A stretch of 64,000 nt of DNA from Culex pipiens pallens. Its lineage: Eukaryota > Arthropoda > Insecta > Diptera > Culicidae. Location: contig NC_068938.1 of the NCBI RefSeq assembly GCF_016801865.2, positions 117,330,615-117,394,614 of the forward strand. Direction: 5' to 3'. Of this stretch, positions 1 through 9,865 are shown piece after piece. Numbering within the stretch: the first letter of the stretch is position 1; each line of letters starts with the position of its first letter. Under the pieces are notes generated by a model that was not told where the DNA came from, did not search any database, and worked only from the letters and a program-made list of their open reading frames with translations. The position numbers and the translations under genes are program-made.

Positions 1-238
1 ATATGTAGCCCATCAGTATGGGAAACCTACTTGACCAAAATGTCAAGCTCATATATGCGTTTATCCTTACAGCGTTCCATCGGTCTGATGGCCGAGTGGG
101 CTATTGGTGCTGGGTTTGAATCTCGTCGGTTGCAGCTTTTTTTTTTGTTTTTGCAAAAAATGTACATGCAGTGTGTAATATTAAGTGTTTATTTTGACGA
201 AGGTGATGTGCATGCTTTTGCATGCGATTTTACCATCG

Positions 239-505
239 GATTTTTTGTTGTGTACCTCTCACTCATTCGGCCTTGGTTCGATCCCAGGCGGTTTCGGTGG
301 CATTTTTTGAAACGAAATTTGCCTGATCACGCCTTCCGTCGGAAAGGGGAAGTAAATGTTGGCCTTAGTATAACCTAGAGGATAGGTCGTTAACACAATC
401 CAAGTGTAGGAGTCGTCTACCTGGGTCCTGTCTCGGTGGAGTCGCTGTTAGGCAGTCCCACAATCCGAAGGTCGTCAGTTCGAATCCACTTGAATGTTGA
501 AAGGG
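239..505 (+). repeat. Degenerate two-part tRNA-derived SINE (Twin-like)
   Basis: This stretch matches, base for base over long runs, the better-preserved SINE at 20103-20502 in the opposite orientation. It has the B box of the first tRNA-like half (GGTTCGATCCCAGG near 277), the central spacer with the phrase GATCACGCCTTCCGTCGG, and the second tRNA-like half ending in AGTTCGAATCC near 490. The start is worn and the A box of the first half is not recognisable. Two tRNA-related halves are the known hallmark of the Culex Twin SINE family; assignment is by recollection of that structure. It is an old, probably inert copy. Confidence 0.6.
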
Positions 506-933
506 GGATCAAGTTACCCTCAACATTTTGGAAATGCCGGTCCAAAACATTTTTTTTCAAAAACGTTTATAGTTTTGTAAGATATTGACAGAATTATGTG
601 CAATACAAAAAAAGGGAATCAAATCTCCCCACTCTCCCCTAACTTTTTTTAAGGACACTCCTCTAGGGGTTGTCCAAGGTTGATTTGTTTTGTTAAATGT
701 GTATTAATACTGTAAATTTAATGTCAGAAATTTCAAGGCTTTAGCATATACAGTATGTAAAATAAGTATTTACATCCCTTGGGCACTATACACATATTGT
801 GATGAAACATCAAAACAATTTAATTTTGATAGAAACCTAGTACTACGTTTTGTTCAGAAACTAATGCCAACCATGTTGCTACAAAAAGTTCATGAATAAA
901 TGATTTCTATAAAAAGTTCTATAACAAATACTA
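506..933. other. Intergenic or intronic sequence with no recognised feature
   Basis: AT-rich sequence with no long open frame and no inverted or tandem repeat that I could see. Confidence 0.5.
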
Positions 934-2013
934 GGGGTCGGGTCACTCGGCAGAAAAACGAACGGCAGAATGCCGAATGGCAGAATGCCAAATGGCAGAA
1001 ATTTCAATCGGCAGAAAAATAAATGGCCGAAGCTTAAATGGCAGAAAAGGTCAAATGGCAGAATATAATATGGCAGAAAAGGTCAATCGGCAGAAAGGGT
1101 CAATGAGCAGAAAATTAAAAAGCCGATAAATCAAAAGGCAGAAAAATCAAAAGGCCAAAAAATTAAAAAGCAGAAAAGTTAAATGGCAGAACGTTAATAA
1201 GCAGAAAAATTAATTGGCAGAAAATTAATTAGCAGAAAATTAAATGGCAGAAAGTTGATCAGCAGAAAAAATAAATAGCAGAAAATTAAATGGCAGCAAA
1301 TTAAACGGCAGAATAGTTATTTGGCAGAATAGTCAAATGGCAGAATAGTCAAATGGCAGAACAGTAAAATGGCAGAATTATCAAATGGCGGAATAATTAA
1401 TTAGCAGAAGAGTTGAATGGCAGAATAGTTAAATGGCAGAATGTCAAATGGCAGAATAAATAATTCACAGGAGAGTTGAATGGTAGAATAGTTCAATGGC
1501 AGAATAGTCAAATGGCAGAACAGTCAAATGGCAGAATAGTCAAACGGCAGAACAGTCAAATGGCAGAATAGTCAAATGGCAGAATTCAGACCGAAAAAAA
1601 TACCATCAAAAGCAATGGTGCGGGGGGGGGGGGGGGGGGTGTAAATAATTGTGCCTGCTTTTCTTATAAGAGGTAAAACGTTTACAATTATTGTACTTGG
1701 AATTCTCACTTATATATTACATTATTTTCCACGGACTTGATTTAATATTAATAGTACGTTCGTTTGAAGTGCCGCACTCGTCGGTGCCAGTTTTGATTCA
1801 ATCGAACGTCATTTGTCAGTGTGCGTGGAACTCGCATGAAACAAGATGGCAGCGAAACTCGTGCGGAACTAGCACTTTGCTTATATTGTAACTTCAGTGT
1901 TTATTCAACATAAACAGTTTATCAAGTTTATAAAACAGTTCATGCAATAAAAGTAATAATTTTTAATAAATTGTACTGTTTAACATTTAGAGTATTTTTG
2001 AAAAGGTCCTTTA
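934..2013 (+). repeat. Left terminal inverted repeat with GGCAGAAT motif array
   Basis: From 950 to about 1590 a 12-17 base motif built on AATGGCAGAATAGTCA recurs roughly 40 times with imperfect spacing. A run of G follows at 1622-1639, then a segment with homology to the small element at 24344-24600 (GTACGTTCGTTTGA near 1754), then the sequence down to AAAAGGTCCTTT. Relative to the right arm this copy lacks about 50 bases between GCACTCG and GTGAGTTCC. Confidence 0.75.
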
Positions 2014-2538
2014 AACATATGAAACACAATATATTATAAGACCTTTAAAAAAAAAAAACTATGAACCGATTGAGGTTATTTTACACATGACCAGTCTGCC
2101 CAAGAACTATGCAAGAAGCATGTTGAAATGGTGGCAAATTTTCGATTCGGACGGTGCATGTGTTTAAATGGGGAGAAATACCGCAATGTAGTACCGCCCC
2201 TTTCAAATGTTGCTCCAGCCAGCCCAGTCACGAAATATTCTAGCAGAGCTGGTTCTGCTAAAACCCTGCTAGAACGGTGGAGCATTTCTGCTAGAATGCT
2301 GTAAGCATTTCCAGCTTTGATAGAACTGTGCTAGATCGTCGTAACTGGGAGATTTCTACCACATGAAGCAGTGTATGCACTTGGTAAGAAACCAGTCAAG
2401 GAAAATTTCAAATGGGCAACAACAGCAGCGAAAGCAAGCCAGAGATGGTGTAGAAAACTCCCCAAAAAATCGCTTCGTTGTTCTGCTGTTCGTAAAAAAA
2501 CTTTCCTTTTCGAGCTGCGTACTGGCTCTGTGTCCTAA

Positions 2539-2711
2539 TCCCAGTCAAATCAATCCGAATTCTGAAACGGAATCTAATTAGAATCGTATACAAATTCCGT
2601 TTCAAACGCAACAACCGGTTCCGTGTTCGAACCGGTTGTTGCGTTTGAAACGGAATTTGTATACGATTCTAATTAGATTCCGTTTCAGAATTCGGATTGA
2701 TTTGACTGGGA
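2539..2711. repeat. Perfect 83 bp stem hairpin, 7-base loop
   Basis: The left 83 bases (2539-2621) and right 83 bases (2629-2711) are exact reverse complements, separated by CGTGTTC. The stem starts TCCCAGTCAAATC. No clear target duplication is visible beside it. It is either a very young foldback element or a recent inverted duplication. Confidence 0.8.
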
Positions 2712-2807
2712 AATAGTTCCTTAGTAACTTTTTAAAATGGCGTAACCATTAATGTAAACAAACAGTCTATCCCACTTGCTCTGGTGACAGTTATCGTTGT
2801 GTAAGAG

Positions 2808-3160
2808 TGGGATAGAGTTATCTACGTGCGCATGTATTGCGTGTTTGAACACGAAGGGTTTTTAGGTTAAAATTTCTGGAGCAACATTTGAAAAGGGCGC
2901 ATAAGCATTTTGACAGCTGCAACTATTTCGCAATATCCCAGACAATATGAAACTATTTTACAAAACCACATTGTTAAATGGTAGCTGGGGAGACCAGCTA
3001 TTGTTTCCCACTTTGAATTTTGAGAAAAAGTTACCTGAAACTTGAGAAATAGTCAAATAGTTCAAACAGTCAAAATGCTTATCCGCCCTTTTCTCGTGTT
3101 GCTCCAGATTTGTACCCGCCAGCAAAAACAAAGTGTGCGTGAGATCGGGCTTAGATAGCT
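2808..3160. mobile_element. CTATAGAG-type miniature element, copy 1 (interrupted)
   Basis: Runs from GATAGAGTTATCTACGTGCG to CGGGCTTAGATAGCT, matching the complete copy at 22933-23060 in inverse orientation. It is split by the 232 bp element at 2876-3107. The ends carry a short inverted repeat around TAGAG(C/T)TATCTA. Confidence 0.55.
2876..3107. mobile_element. 232 bp miniature inverted-repeat element, ATTT duplication
   Basis: Ends are CTGGAGCAACA and TGTTGCTCCAG; the inverted repeat extends about 38 bases with a few mismatches. ATTT is present on both sides (2872-2875 and 3108-3111) but only once in the unoccupied homologous site near 23005-23015. A diverged end of the same family lies near 2190-2217. 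Confidence 0.7.
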
Positions 3161-3531
3161 TAGATTTTGTTTATACTATTTTCGAGTAGATCAATCGCCC
3201 GTAAAAACCAGCTGTTTACCACGTGCACCACCACAGCTGATTTTGACAGACGACATTCTACTCGATTTGCCTAAGTATGCGTGTCAATTTTGTTACGAAC
3301 TAACACACTCTCGCGCGTGGATATCTCTATCGAGCTGTCAAATCGCAACATGGAGTTAAACTTTCTGTGCAGTTGCTGTGAAGCTTACCAAGGCTTTTCA
3401 AAAAGTTTAACTCCATGTTGCACGCACACACTCTCACAAAAGCAAAATGAAATGGTACCCTAATGTGCGAACGCGTAATACAGAGTTATCTACGTGCGCA
3501 TGTATTGCGTGTACGTACACGAAAAAGATTG

Positions 3532-3849
3532 TGTTTGTGAATGGGCTTGGGCGGAAAGGTTCCGGAATGAAACACACTCGCGATTTTTCTTAACAAACTA
3601 AAAAGCTTTATTCGCGTCTTCACTCTCCGAACTCGTGGACTGTAATGCTGCTCGTCGCTGTTGCTGCGCGCTGAGCGCGCGCTTTTTTCTCTCTCGTTCT
3701 CTCTCCACAAATCTCCGCTAACGGCGCGCGTTTCTCGAGGGGTTCGTCGATGGGTTTGGCTGGGCGATCGTAGTAGACTTGGGGATGGACACTGCGCAAA
3801 TTTTCACTTTTCTTCAAAACTTCAAACAATTCGGTAGCAGGACCGAACA
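3532..3849 (-). repeat. BEL 3' LTR
   Basis: Starts TGTTTGTGAATGGG and ends GACCGAACA on the + strand. It carries a TTTATT at 3607-3612, which reads AATAAA on the coding strand and is a likely polyadenylation signal. Confidence 0.93.
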
Positions 3850-3859
3850 TCCTCCCGCC
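3850..3859 (-). other. BEL polypurine tract
   Basis: On the coding strand the bases just before the 3' LTR read GGCGGGAGGA, a purine run (one C) suited to priming plus-strand DNA synthesis. Confidence 0.6.
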
Positions 3860-3873
3860 GGCGAAGCGGCAAC

Positions 3874-6800
3874 TCAAGACTCGATCGGAAGCGGAGAAAT
3901 CTTCGAGATGGGGCGCCGGAAGCTTGAATCTGCAGTCTTCAAGTCCACAACCCTGACTGCTCCGTCCTCCCCTGGGTGAGTTTTGATGATCACGGCGAGC
4001 TTCCAGGTTTGTGGCGGCAAATTGTCCTCCCGCAAGAGAACGACCATGCCTTCCTTCACGTTCGGGGTCCGGGTGGACCACTTCGCTCGATTCTGCAGCT
4101 GGGTGAGGTACTCGGCGGACCAACGCTTCCAGAAGTGGTCTCGCATGGCCTGTAGGTGCTTCCAGCGGCACCTCAAGTTTCGATTGTCGTCGTGCATTGG
4201 CTCCGGGACTGCAGTCAGCTCTCTGCCGATCAGGAAATGGCCGGGGGTTATGGCAGTCGGTTCCGTTGGGTCACTGCTGTGAGCGAAAAGCGGCCGAGAG
4301 TTTAAGATCGCCTCCACCTGCGTCAAGACGGTGGCGTACTCTTCGAAGCTGAGTGGCGTCTTTCCAAGAACTCGTTTGAGGTGAGTCTTGACACTCTTTA
4401 CTCCGGCCTCCCAGTATCCACCAAAGTTTGGGGCTCTTGGCGGAATGAAGTTCCATTCGATTTCTCGTGGCTCACAGAACTCGTTTATCTCTTTCAGCGT
4501 CTGTTTCTCCTTGAAGAGCCTCACCAGTTCCTTCAAGTCCTTGTTGGCGCCAACGAAATTCAGACCGTTGTCGGACAGCATTTGACGGGGGTATCCTCTG
4601 CGGCACGTGAAGCGACGGAGCGCAGCCAGGAAGGCCTCCGAGGTCAAGTCGGAAACCAGCTCTAGGTGGATGGCCCTCGTCGTCATACAGATGAACACGG
4701 AGATATAAGCCTTCACGACGGCGGGACGCCGAATTCCGTACTTGATGTACACCGGCCCAGCGAAGTCTACCCCGGTAGACTCGAACGGTGCCGACGGGAC
4801 AACACGGCACTCTGGAAGATTTCCCATCAGCTGGTGCGATCCACTCGGGTTGGAACGAAAGCACGTCACGCACCTGCGCGTGACTTCTCGTACGGCGGAT
4901 CTTCCGTTGATCAGCCAGAACCGCTGGCGGACGGCCGCGAGCAACCCGGACGGGCCCACGTGAAGATGCTCCTTGTGGAGTGCTCGGATGAGGCTTGTCA
5001 CGATGGGGTGCTTGTGAGGTAGTATCATCGGATGTTTGGTCTCGTACGATAGTTTTGATTTTTGTATTCTCCCACCAACTCGAATCACGCCGTCCTCGAT
5101 GAATGGATTGAGCGACTGAACCTGCTTGCAAGGGTCACCTCGCTCCACCCGCTTGATGTCGCTTCCAATTGAGCTGGTATGCTGCGCCAAGCGGACCAAC
5201 GCCTTGAGGGACCGCCGAAGCTCTCCAATCGTCAGATGGTCCGACACGACCCTGTTGTCCTTGCGGCGGCAGTTGTCTACGAACCGGAGCACGAAGCCAA
5301 ACACCCTCTGGAGTTTTCGAAAGCTGCTGATTTTGGTAAGAACGGGGAAGTCTTCCAACGTTGGCGATAAAAGTGGTGCACTGGCTACGACGGGTTTGAG
5401 CTCGGGTATTTCTTCGTCTGGCAGCTCAGGTGGGCTCTCGGCTTGGTAGTTTGGTTGGCCTAGTAGAACTAGTCCGTGCCTCCAGAGATTGTCCTTCTTC
5501 AGCTCTCTGGCCGGCTTTCCTCGGGAAACAATGTCTGCAGGGTTCTCCTTCGATCTGACGTACTTCCACGTGAACTGGTTTGTTAGGGCGACGATGTCGG
5601 CAACTCGATTCTTGACAAAGGATCCTGACAGCTGGTGTAGGTCCTTTTTCAACCAAGCAAGGACAATCTGGCTGTCAGACCAGAGGACGATGTCGTCGAA
5701 ATCCATCTTCACTGCTTCGATTACCTTCACCATCAGTTCCGCCAGAAGCTTCGCGGCACAGAGTTCCAATTTTGGGATGGTGATCTCTGGTGTAGGTGCG
5801 TTCCGGGATTTGCTGCACAGCAGGTGCATGGTGACCGATCCGTCGGGGTTCACGCACCGCAGGTAAACACTTGCGCCGTAGGCTCGCTTGGACGCGTCGG
5901 CGAAACCGTGCAGCTCTCTGCGCACGGCGTTTGTGCTGTTGACCAACCGTGGGAAGCTTATCTCCGACACTTGACGTAGAGAACTCCGAATCTCGATCCA
6001 CCGTTGCAGCAACTTTCCTTGAACCGGCTGGTCCCAATCCAGGCCCTTTGCCCAGATGTCCTGTATCAGCAACTTTGCTTCCACGATCACGGGAGAGATC
6101 AAACCGAGTGGGTCGAAGATCCTGGCAACCGTCGACAAAATCAGACGCTTTGTGGTTGGACAATCGTCGAAGGTTGTGTCCATGCTTGAGCGAAACAGAA
6201 ACTGGTCGGTTTCGGGCTCCCACAGTAACCCCAACGTCTTCACGGTTTGATTGACGCTAGAGTGCAGTATCTCCGCTCGCTTCTCCCACTCGTCCTTGGG
6301 CACCAAATCCAGTAGCTGCTGCGAGTTTGAACACCACTTATGAATGGGAAACCCACCTTTGCTAAGGATTCCCCTGAGCTCGTCGATAGCTTGTGCAGCC
6401 TCTTCCAACGTCTCGAATCCACACAGACAATCGTCCACGTAGAAACTCTCTTTCAGTAATTTAGCGCCGATGGGAAACTCTTTCTGTTCGTCTTCTGCCA
6501 GCTGGACCAGAGTGCGAGTAGCCAGGAAGGGTGCCGACGCCGTTCCGTACGTGACCGTGCTCAGACCAAACACCTTGAGTGGGTCACCGGGCTTCTCCCG
6601 CCAGAAGATTCGTTGGAAGCTCGAGTGGTCTGGGTCGATGCGAATTTGCCGATACATCTTAGAGAGATCGGCACTGAAGACATACGGACAGAGGCGAAAG
6701 CGCAGTAGGATGGCGAACAGACTGTCTTGAACCGGGGGACCAACCATCAGCAGATCGTTCAACGATGTTCCAGACGAAGACTTGGCGGATGCGTCAAATA

Positions 6801-9159
6801 CCACACGCAGTTTGGTTGAGGTGCTCGACGGTCGCAATACCGCGTGGTGCGGCATGTAGTAGGCCTTGGTCCCAGGTTTGTCCTTAGTCTCATCCACCAG
6901 CTCACAGTGACCCAACTCTTCGTATTCCCGCAGGAACTTCGAATACTCGTGCTTGAGCTCAGGATCCTTCTCCAACCGCCGTTCCAGGAACAAGAATCGT
7001 CGCAATGCCATTGAACGACTCTCACCCAACTCAACCACACCTTCTTTGAACGGCAGACCAACGACGTAACGCCCAGCGACGTCCCGCTTGTGGGAACGCT
7101 GGTAGAACTCTTCACATGACTCTTCTTCGGACGACAAGGTAGGACTTTCGGGGACCTGCTCCATCTTCCAGAACTGCTGGACCGCACTGTTGAGATCATC
7201 GAGCGAGAGAACGTTGCAGCTCAACGTTTGGACAGCGGAGAACCCCTTCGAGCGAGCCCCCACTACCACCCAGCCAAATTGTGTCTCCCGCAGCTCCGGA
7301 AATCCAGGACCAAGTTTGCGTTTGCCACTCTTCATGGCACTCCAGAAGTGTTTGGCCCCCAGAAGGAGGTCCACCTCCCCAGGGACGAAGAACGAGGGAT
7401 CCGCCAGCTGAATCCCGGATGGAAGTTCCCAGGAGGAAACGTCCTCCAGCACGGTTGGTAGATTGCTGGTTACCTCCTCCATGACCAGGCAGTCCACAGT
7501 GGCCCGGAAATCGTCGTACATGGATTGCAAGGATACGCTTACCTCGTGAGTGATGTTGCTGCGCTTACCGTTCACACCGACGACTACAGTGTTCACCGAT
7601 CTTGTAGGTAGATCTAGCTTCGCGGCAAGGCCTGCACGGATGGTGCTAACCTGCGAGGCGCAGTCCAGGAGGATGCGACACTGATGCTCTACGCCGCTGT
7701 TGTCCACTACCTGCGCGATGGCTGTCATCAGGAACACCTGGGAGTCTTGAGGCTGGTTGCAAACACACGACGTTGCGGATGATCCGCTTGGTAGCGGCTC
7801 CACGGACTCGGGCTTTGGTGACACGTTCGGTTTCGACTCCTCCTGCTTGGGCGCCGACTGGGCGTGTGACGATCTGGCTGGCTGAGCGTTCTCGAAGTGC
7901 AGCAACGTGTGGTGGCGCTTCTCACACTTTCTGCAAGAGTTCTTCGACCTGCACTCTTTGGCGCTGTGCCCCTTCTGCAGGCAGTTGAAACACAGTCGGT
8001 GCGCCTTCACCTTCTCGGTTCTCTGGTTGGTTGATAGCTTGGCGAAATCGGGGCAACTGAAGTTAATGTGATCGCCGGCGCAGAAGTCGCACTGCGTGGA
8101 TGTCTTCTCTGCTGTCGTGGCCGCGTGTGACTTGTACGACGTCGTTTTTGGCGCCGCAGTAGGTTTTGTTTGTGGACTCTTTGTCGACGCACTTGCAGCC
8201 TCGCACCGCTCCAACACGTTGCACTGCGCCTTGAGGTAAGCCACGGTGTCCTCGTAGGTTGGCAACTCACCGCGAGCGAGCGTCGACTCCCAATTCTTGC
8301 GCGTTCCCTTGTCCAGGGCTTCCGACAGTAGATTTACTACCATCAACTCCGACACTCCGGTCAGCTCTTGACCGTGGTACTCGAGGTTCGCGACGTGCCG
8401 CGTGCACTCGTCCAGTAGCTCTTTCAGCTCCTTGTACGACTCCTTGGTCATCTTCTTGAGACTGAGGAGGCCACGAATGTGGGTATCCACGATGATCCGC
8501 AAGTTCTCGTATTGCTCCTCCAGCATGTTCCATGCGTGCTCGTAGTTGTTGTCGTTGATTGTCTTCGCGTCGATGAAGCCGGCAGCTGAACCAACGAGAG
8601 CCTTGTCGAGGTGGTACAGCTTGATTGCGTCGGAGTCTCGCGATCGGCTCATCAGGTCGAGAAACATCGACTTAAATTTCGGCCAATTCTCGTACTTGCC
8701 GTCGAAGCTCGGCATCGGAACTTTCAGCGGCTGCTGCTGAAAGACGACTTTCTCTTCTTGCCGGGCCGGAGCTGCTTGCGCCAGGGACACGGTCTCCAGG
8801 ACGGTCAGCACCACCGCGTAGTGCTCCTCGAATTTGTTGCAGTTGTCCATGTGGTCCTGCACCTGCTCATCATCGACCAGATCCAGTATCTGGTCGTGGA
8901 AGAAGTGCCACTCCGAGTAGTAGTTGTTGAGCTGCTTCTGGAACACGAGCAGCTGCGCTGGGGTTAGGTCGTTTCCGATCGTGTCGACGGTTTTCTTGGT
9001 GTTGGTCACCTTCGCCATCGCTTGGCCACGCTTCCGGACAAGCAACTTCACTTTGTTCGCCACCTCCTCTTCCTCTTTGTTCTTGGCGCTTTTTGCGCTC
9101 TTCACGCTCTTTGCGCTCTTCCCGCTCTTTGTGCTTGCCGCGCTCGAAACCACCGACAT
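3874..9159 (-). CDS. BEL/Pao Gag-Pol polyprotein
   Basis: A single 1,761-residue frame holds all domains expected of a BEL/Pao polyprotein. The N-terminus is a lysine/serine-rich stretch, followed by a Gag domain of the DUF1759 type (about 145-300, motif PMPSFDGKYENWPKF). Two to three zinc knuckles lie near 355-425 (CDFCAGDHINFSC, CFNCLQKGHSAKEC). A retroviral-type aspartic protease lies near 495, with active-site motif LLDCASQ in place of the usual D-S/T-G. Reverse transcriptase follows, with YVDD near 906, and an RNase H region with GFADAS near 1085. The integrase has a zinc-binding H2C2 region and a DDE core: D in VDFAGP (~1465), D in LSDNG (~1530), E in YWEAGVKSVK (~1581). A DUF5641-like C-terminus ends the protein. 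ATG at 9159 is the first in frame. Confidence 0.95.
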   Translation of the reverse strand: MSVVSSAASTKSGKSAKSVKSAKSAKNKEEEEVANKVKLLVRKRGQAMAKVTNTKKTVDTIGNDLTPAQLLVFQKQLNNYYSEWHFFHDQILDLVDDEQVQDHMDNCNKFEEHYAVVLTVLETVSLAQAAPARQEEKVVFQQQPLKVPMPSFDGKYENWPKFKSMFLDLMSRSRDSDAIKLYHLDKALVGSAAGFIDAKTINDNNYEHAWNMLEEQYENLRIIVDTHIRGLLSLKKMTKESYKELKELLDECTRHVANLEYHGQELTGVSELMVVNLLSEALDKGTRKNWESTLARGELPTYEDTVAYLKAQCNVLERCEAASASTKSPQTKPTAAPKTTSYKSHAATTAEKTSTQCDFCAGDHINFSCPDFAKLSTNQRTEKVKAHRLCFNCLQKGHSAKECRSKNSCRKCEKRHHTLLHFENAQPARSSHAQSAPKQEESKPNVSPKPESVEPLPSGSSATSCVCNQPQDSQVFLMTAIAQVVDNSGVEHQCRILLDCASQVSTIRAGLAAKLDLPTRSVNTVVVGVNGKRSNITHEVSVSLQSMYDDFRATVDCLVMEEVTSNLPTVLEDVSSWELPSGIQLADPSFFVPGEVDLLLGAKHFWSAMKSGKRKLGPGFPELRETQFGWVVVGARSKGFSAVQTLSCNVLSLDDLNSAVQQFWKMEQVPESPTLSSEEESCEEFYQRSHKRDVAGRYVVGLPFKEGVVELGESRSMALRRFLFLERRLEKDPELKHEYSKFLREYEELGHCELVDETKDKPGTKAYYMPHHAVLRPSSTSTKLRVVFDASAKSSSGTSLNDLLMVGPPVQDSLFAILLRFRLCPYVFSADLSKMYRQIRIDPDHSSFQRIFWREKPGDPLKVFGLSTVTYGTASAPFLATRTLVQLAEDEQKEFPIGAKLLKESFYVDDCLCGFETLEEAAQAIDELRGILSKGGFPIHKWCSNSQQLLDLVPKDEWEKRAEILHSSVNQTVKTLGLLWEPETDQFLFRSSMDTTFDDCPTTKRLILSTVARIFDPLGLISPVIVEAKLLIQDIWAKGLDWDQPVQGKLLQRWIEIRSSLRQVSEISFPRLVNSTNAVRRELHGFADASKRAYGASVYLRCVNPDGSVTMHLLCSKSRNAPTPEITIPKLELCAAKLLAELMVKVIEAVKMDFDDIVLWSDSQIVLAWLKKDLHQLSGSFVKNRVADIVALTNQFTWKYVRSKENPADIVSRGKPARELKKDNLWRHGLVLLGQPNYQAESPPELPDEEIPELKPVVASAPLLSPTLEDFPVLTKISSFRKLQRVFGFVLRFVDNCRRKDNRVVSDHLTIGELRRSLKALVRLAQHTSSIGSDIKRVERGDPCKQVQSLNPFIEDGVIRVGGRIQKSKLSYETKHPMILPHKHPIVTSLIRALHKEHLHVGPSGLLAAVRQRFWLINGRSAVREVTRRCVTCFRSNPSGSHQLMGNLPECRVVPSAPFESTGVDFAGPVYIKYGIRRPAVVKAYISVFICMTTRAIHLELVSDLTSEAFLAALRRFTCRRGYPRQMLSDNGLNFVGANKDLKELVRLFKEKQTLKEINEFCEPREIEWNFIPPRAPNFGGYWEAGVKSVKTHLKRVLGKTPLSFEEYATVLTQVEAILNSRPLFAHSSDPTEPTAITPGHFLIGRELTAVPEPMHDDNRNLRCRWKHLQAMRDHFWKRWSAEYLTQLQNRAKWSTRTPNVKEGMVVLLREDNLPPQTWKLAVIIKTHPGEDGAVRVVDLKTADSSFRRPISKISPLPIES

Positions 9160-9447
9160 TGCTCAATTGAAGAATACCACCAAGAAGAAAACGAACGCAA
9201 ACTGGTTGCCGTTCACCACCACACTTTGAGCAATGCCGGGACCACTTTTCACTTGCCGGGCTCTTCCTTTTGCAGGAACCACTTTTTTGCACTTTTTCTT
9301 ACAAGACGCTGGCAGCCATCTTGTTTCTCACTTTTCACAAGGCCTTCTGGCCGCCATCTTGGCTTGCGCTTTGTCCACACTTTTTCACCACCACGGTTTC
9401 CACCGGATTCCGGAAGATTTCCGTCCAACCCGTGCTCGCGGAACTTA

Positions 9448-9464
9448 TCCGGCTCGAAGGACCA
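9448..9464 (-). other. BEL primer binding site (tRNA-Tyr)
   Basis: On the coding strand this reads TGGTCCTTCGAGCCGGA, the complement of a tRNA 3' end TCCGGCTCGAAGGACCA. That matches insect tRNA-Tyr as I recall it. It begins two bases inside the 5' LTR. Confidence 0.75.
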
Positions 9465-9466
9465 AA

Positions 9467-9784
9467 TGTTTATGAATGGGCTTGGGCGGAAAGGTTCCGG
9501 AATGAAACACACTCGCGATTTTTCTTAACAAACTAAAAAGCTTTATTCGCGTCTTCACTCTCCGAACTCGTGGACTGTAATGCTGCTCGTCGCTGTTGCT
9601 GCGCGCTGAGCGCGCGCTTTTTTCTCTCTCGTTCTCTCTCCACAACTCTCCGCTAACGGCGCGCGTTTCTCGAGGGGTTCGTCGATGGGTTTGGCTGGGC
9701 GATCGTAGTAGGCTTGGGGATGGACACTGCGCAAATTTTCACTTTTCTTCAAAACTTCAAACAATTCGGTAGCAGGACCGAACA
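9467..9784 (-). repeat. BEL 5' LTR
   Basis: 318 bp, TGTTTATGAATGGG to GACCGAACA on the + strand. Three substitutions separate it from the other LTR: in TTTATGAA/TTTGTGAA, ACAACTCT/ACAAATCT and AGTAGGCT/AGTAGACT. Confidence 0.93.
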
Positions 9785-9865
9785 GATTGAGGTTAAATTT
9801 TGTACCCGCCAGCAAAAACAAATGGTATGCTAGTGTGCGTGAGATCGGGCTTAGATAGCTCTATA

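Larger units (their letters stand above)
3532..9784 (-). mobile_element. BEL/Pao LTR retrotransposon, apparently intact
   Basis: The element has two 318 bp LTRs that start TG and end CA, a tRNA primer site, a purine tract and one uninterrupted 1,761-residue polyprotein on the - strand. GATTG is duplicated at 3527-3531 and 9785-9789, the five-base duplication expected of BEL integrases, and it is absent as a duplicate from the empty site at 22933-23060. The two LTRs differ at only three positions by my alignment, so the insertion is recent. Nothing in the coding frame looks broken, so this copy could be active. Confidence 0.93.

Noticed and set aside
60..135. tRNA-like boxes TGGCCGAGTGG and GGTTTGAATCTC
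   Set aside because: The distance between the boxes is too short for a tRNA or an active SINE head; at most a worn relic.
1621..1640. G run (and the C runs at 11406, 19558, 19612, 33473, 33610) as G-quadruplex elements
   Set aside because: Plain homopolymer runs typical of mosquito repeats, with no spaced G-tract pattern and possible sequencing length error.
4472..8533. Numerous long frames antisense to or shifted within BEL Gag-Pol
   Set aside because: They are shadows of the GC-rich true frame, which alone carries the conserved domains.
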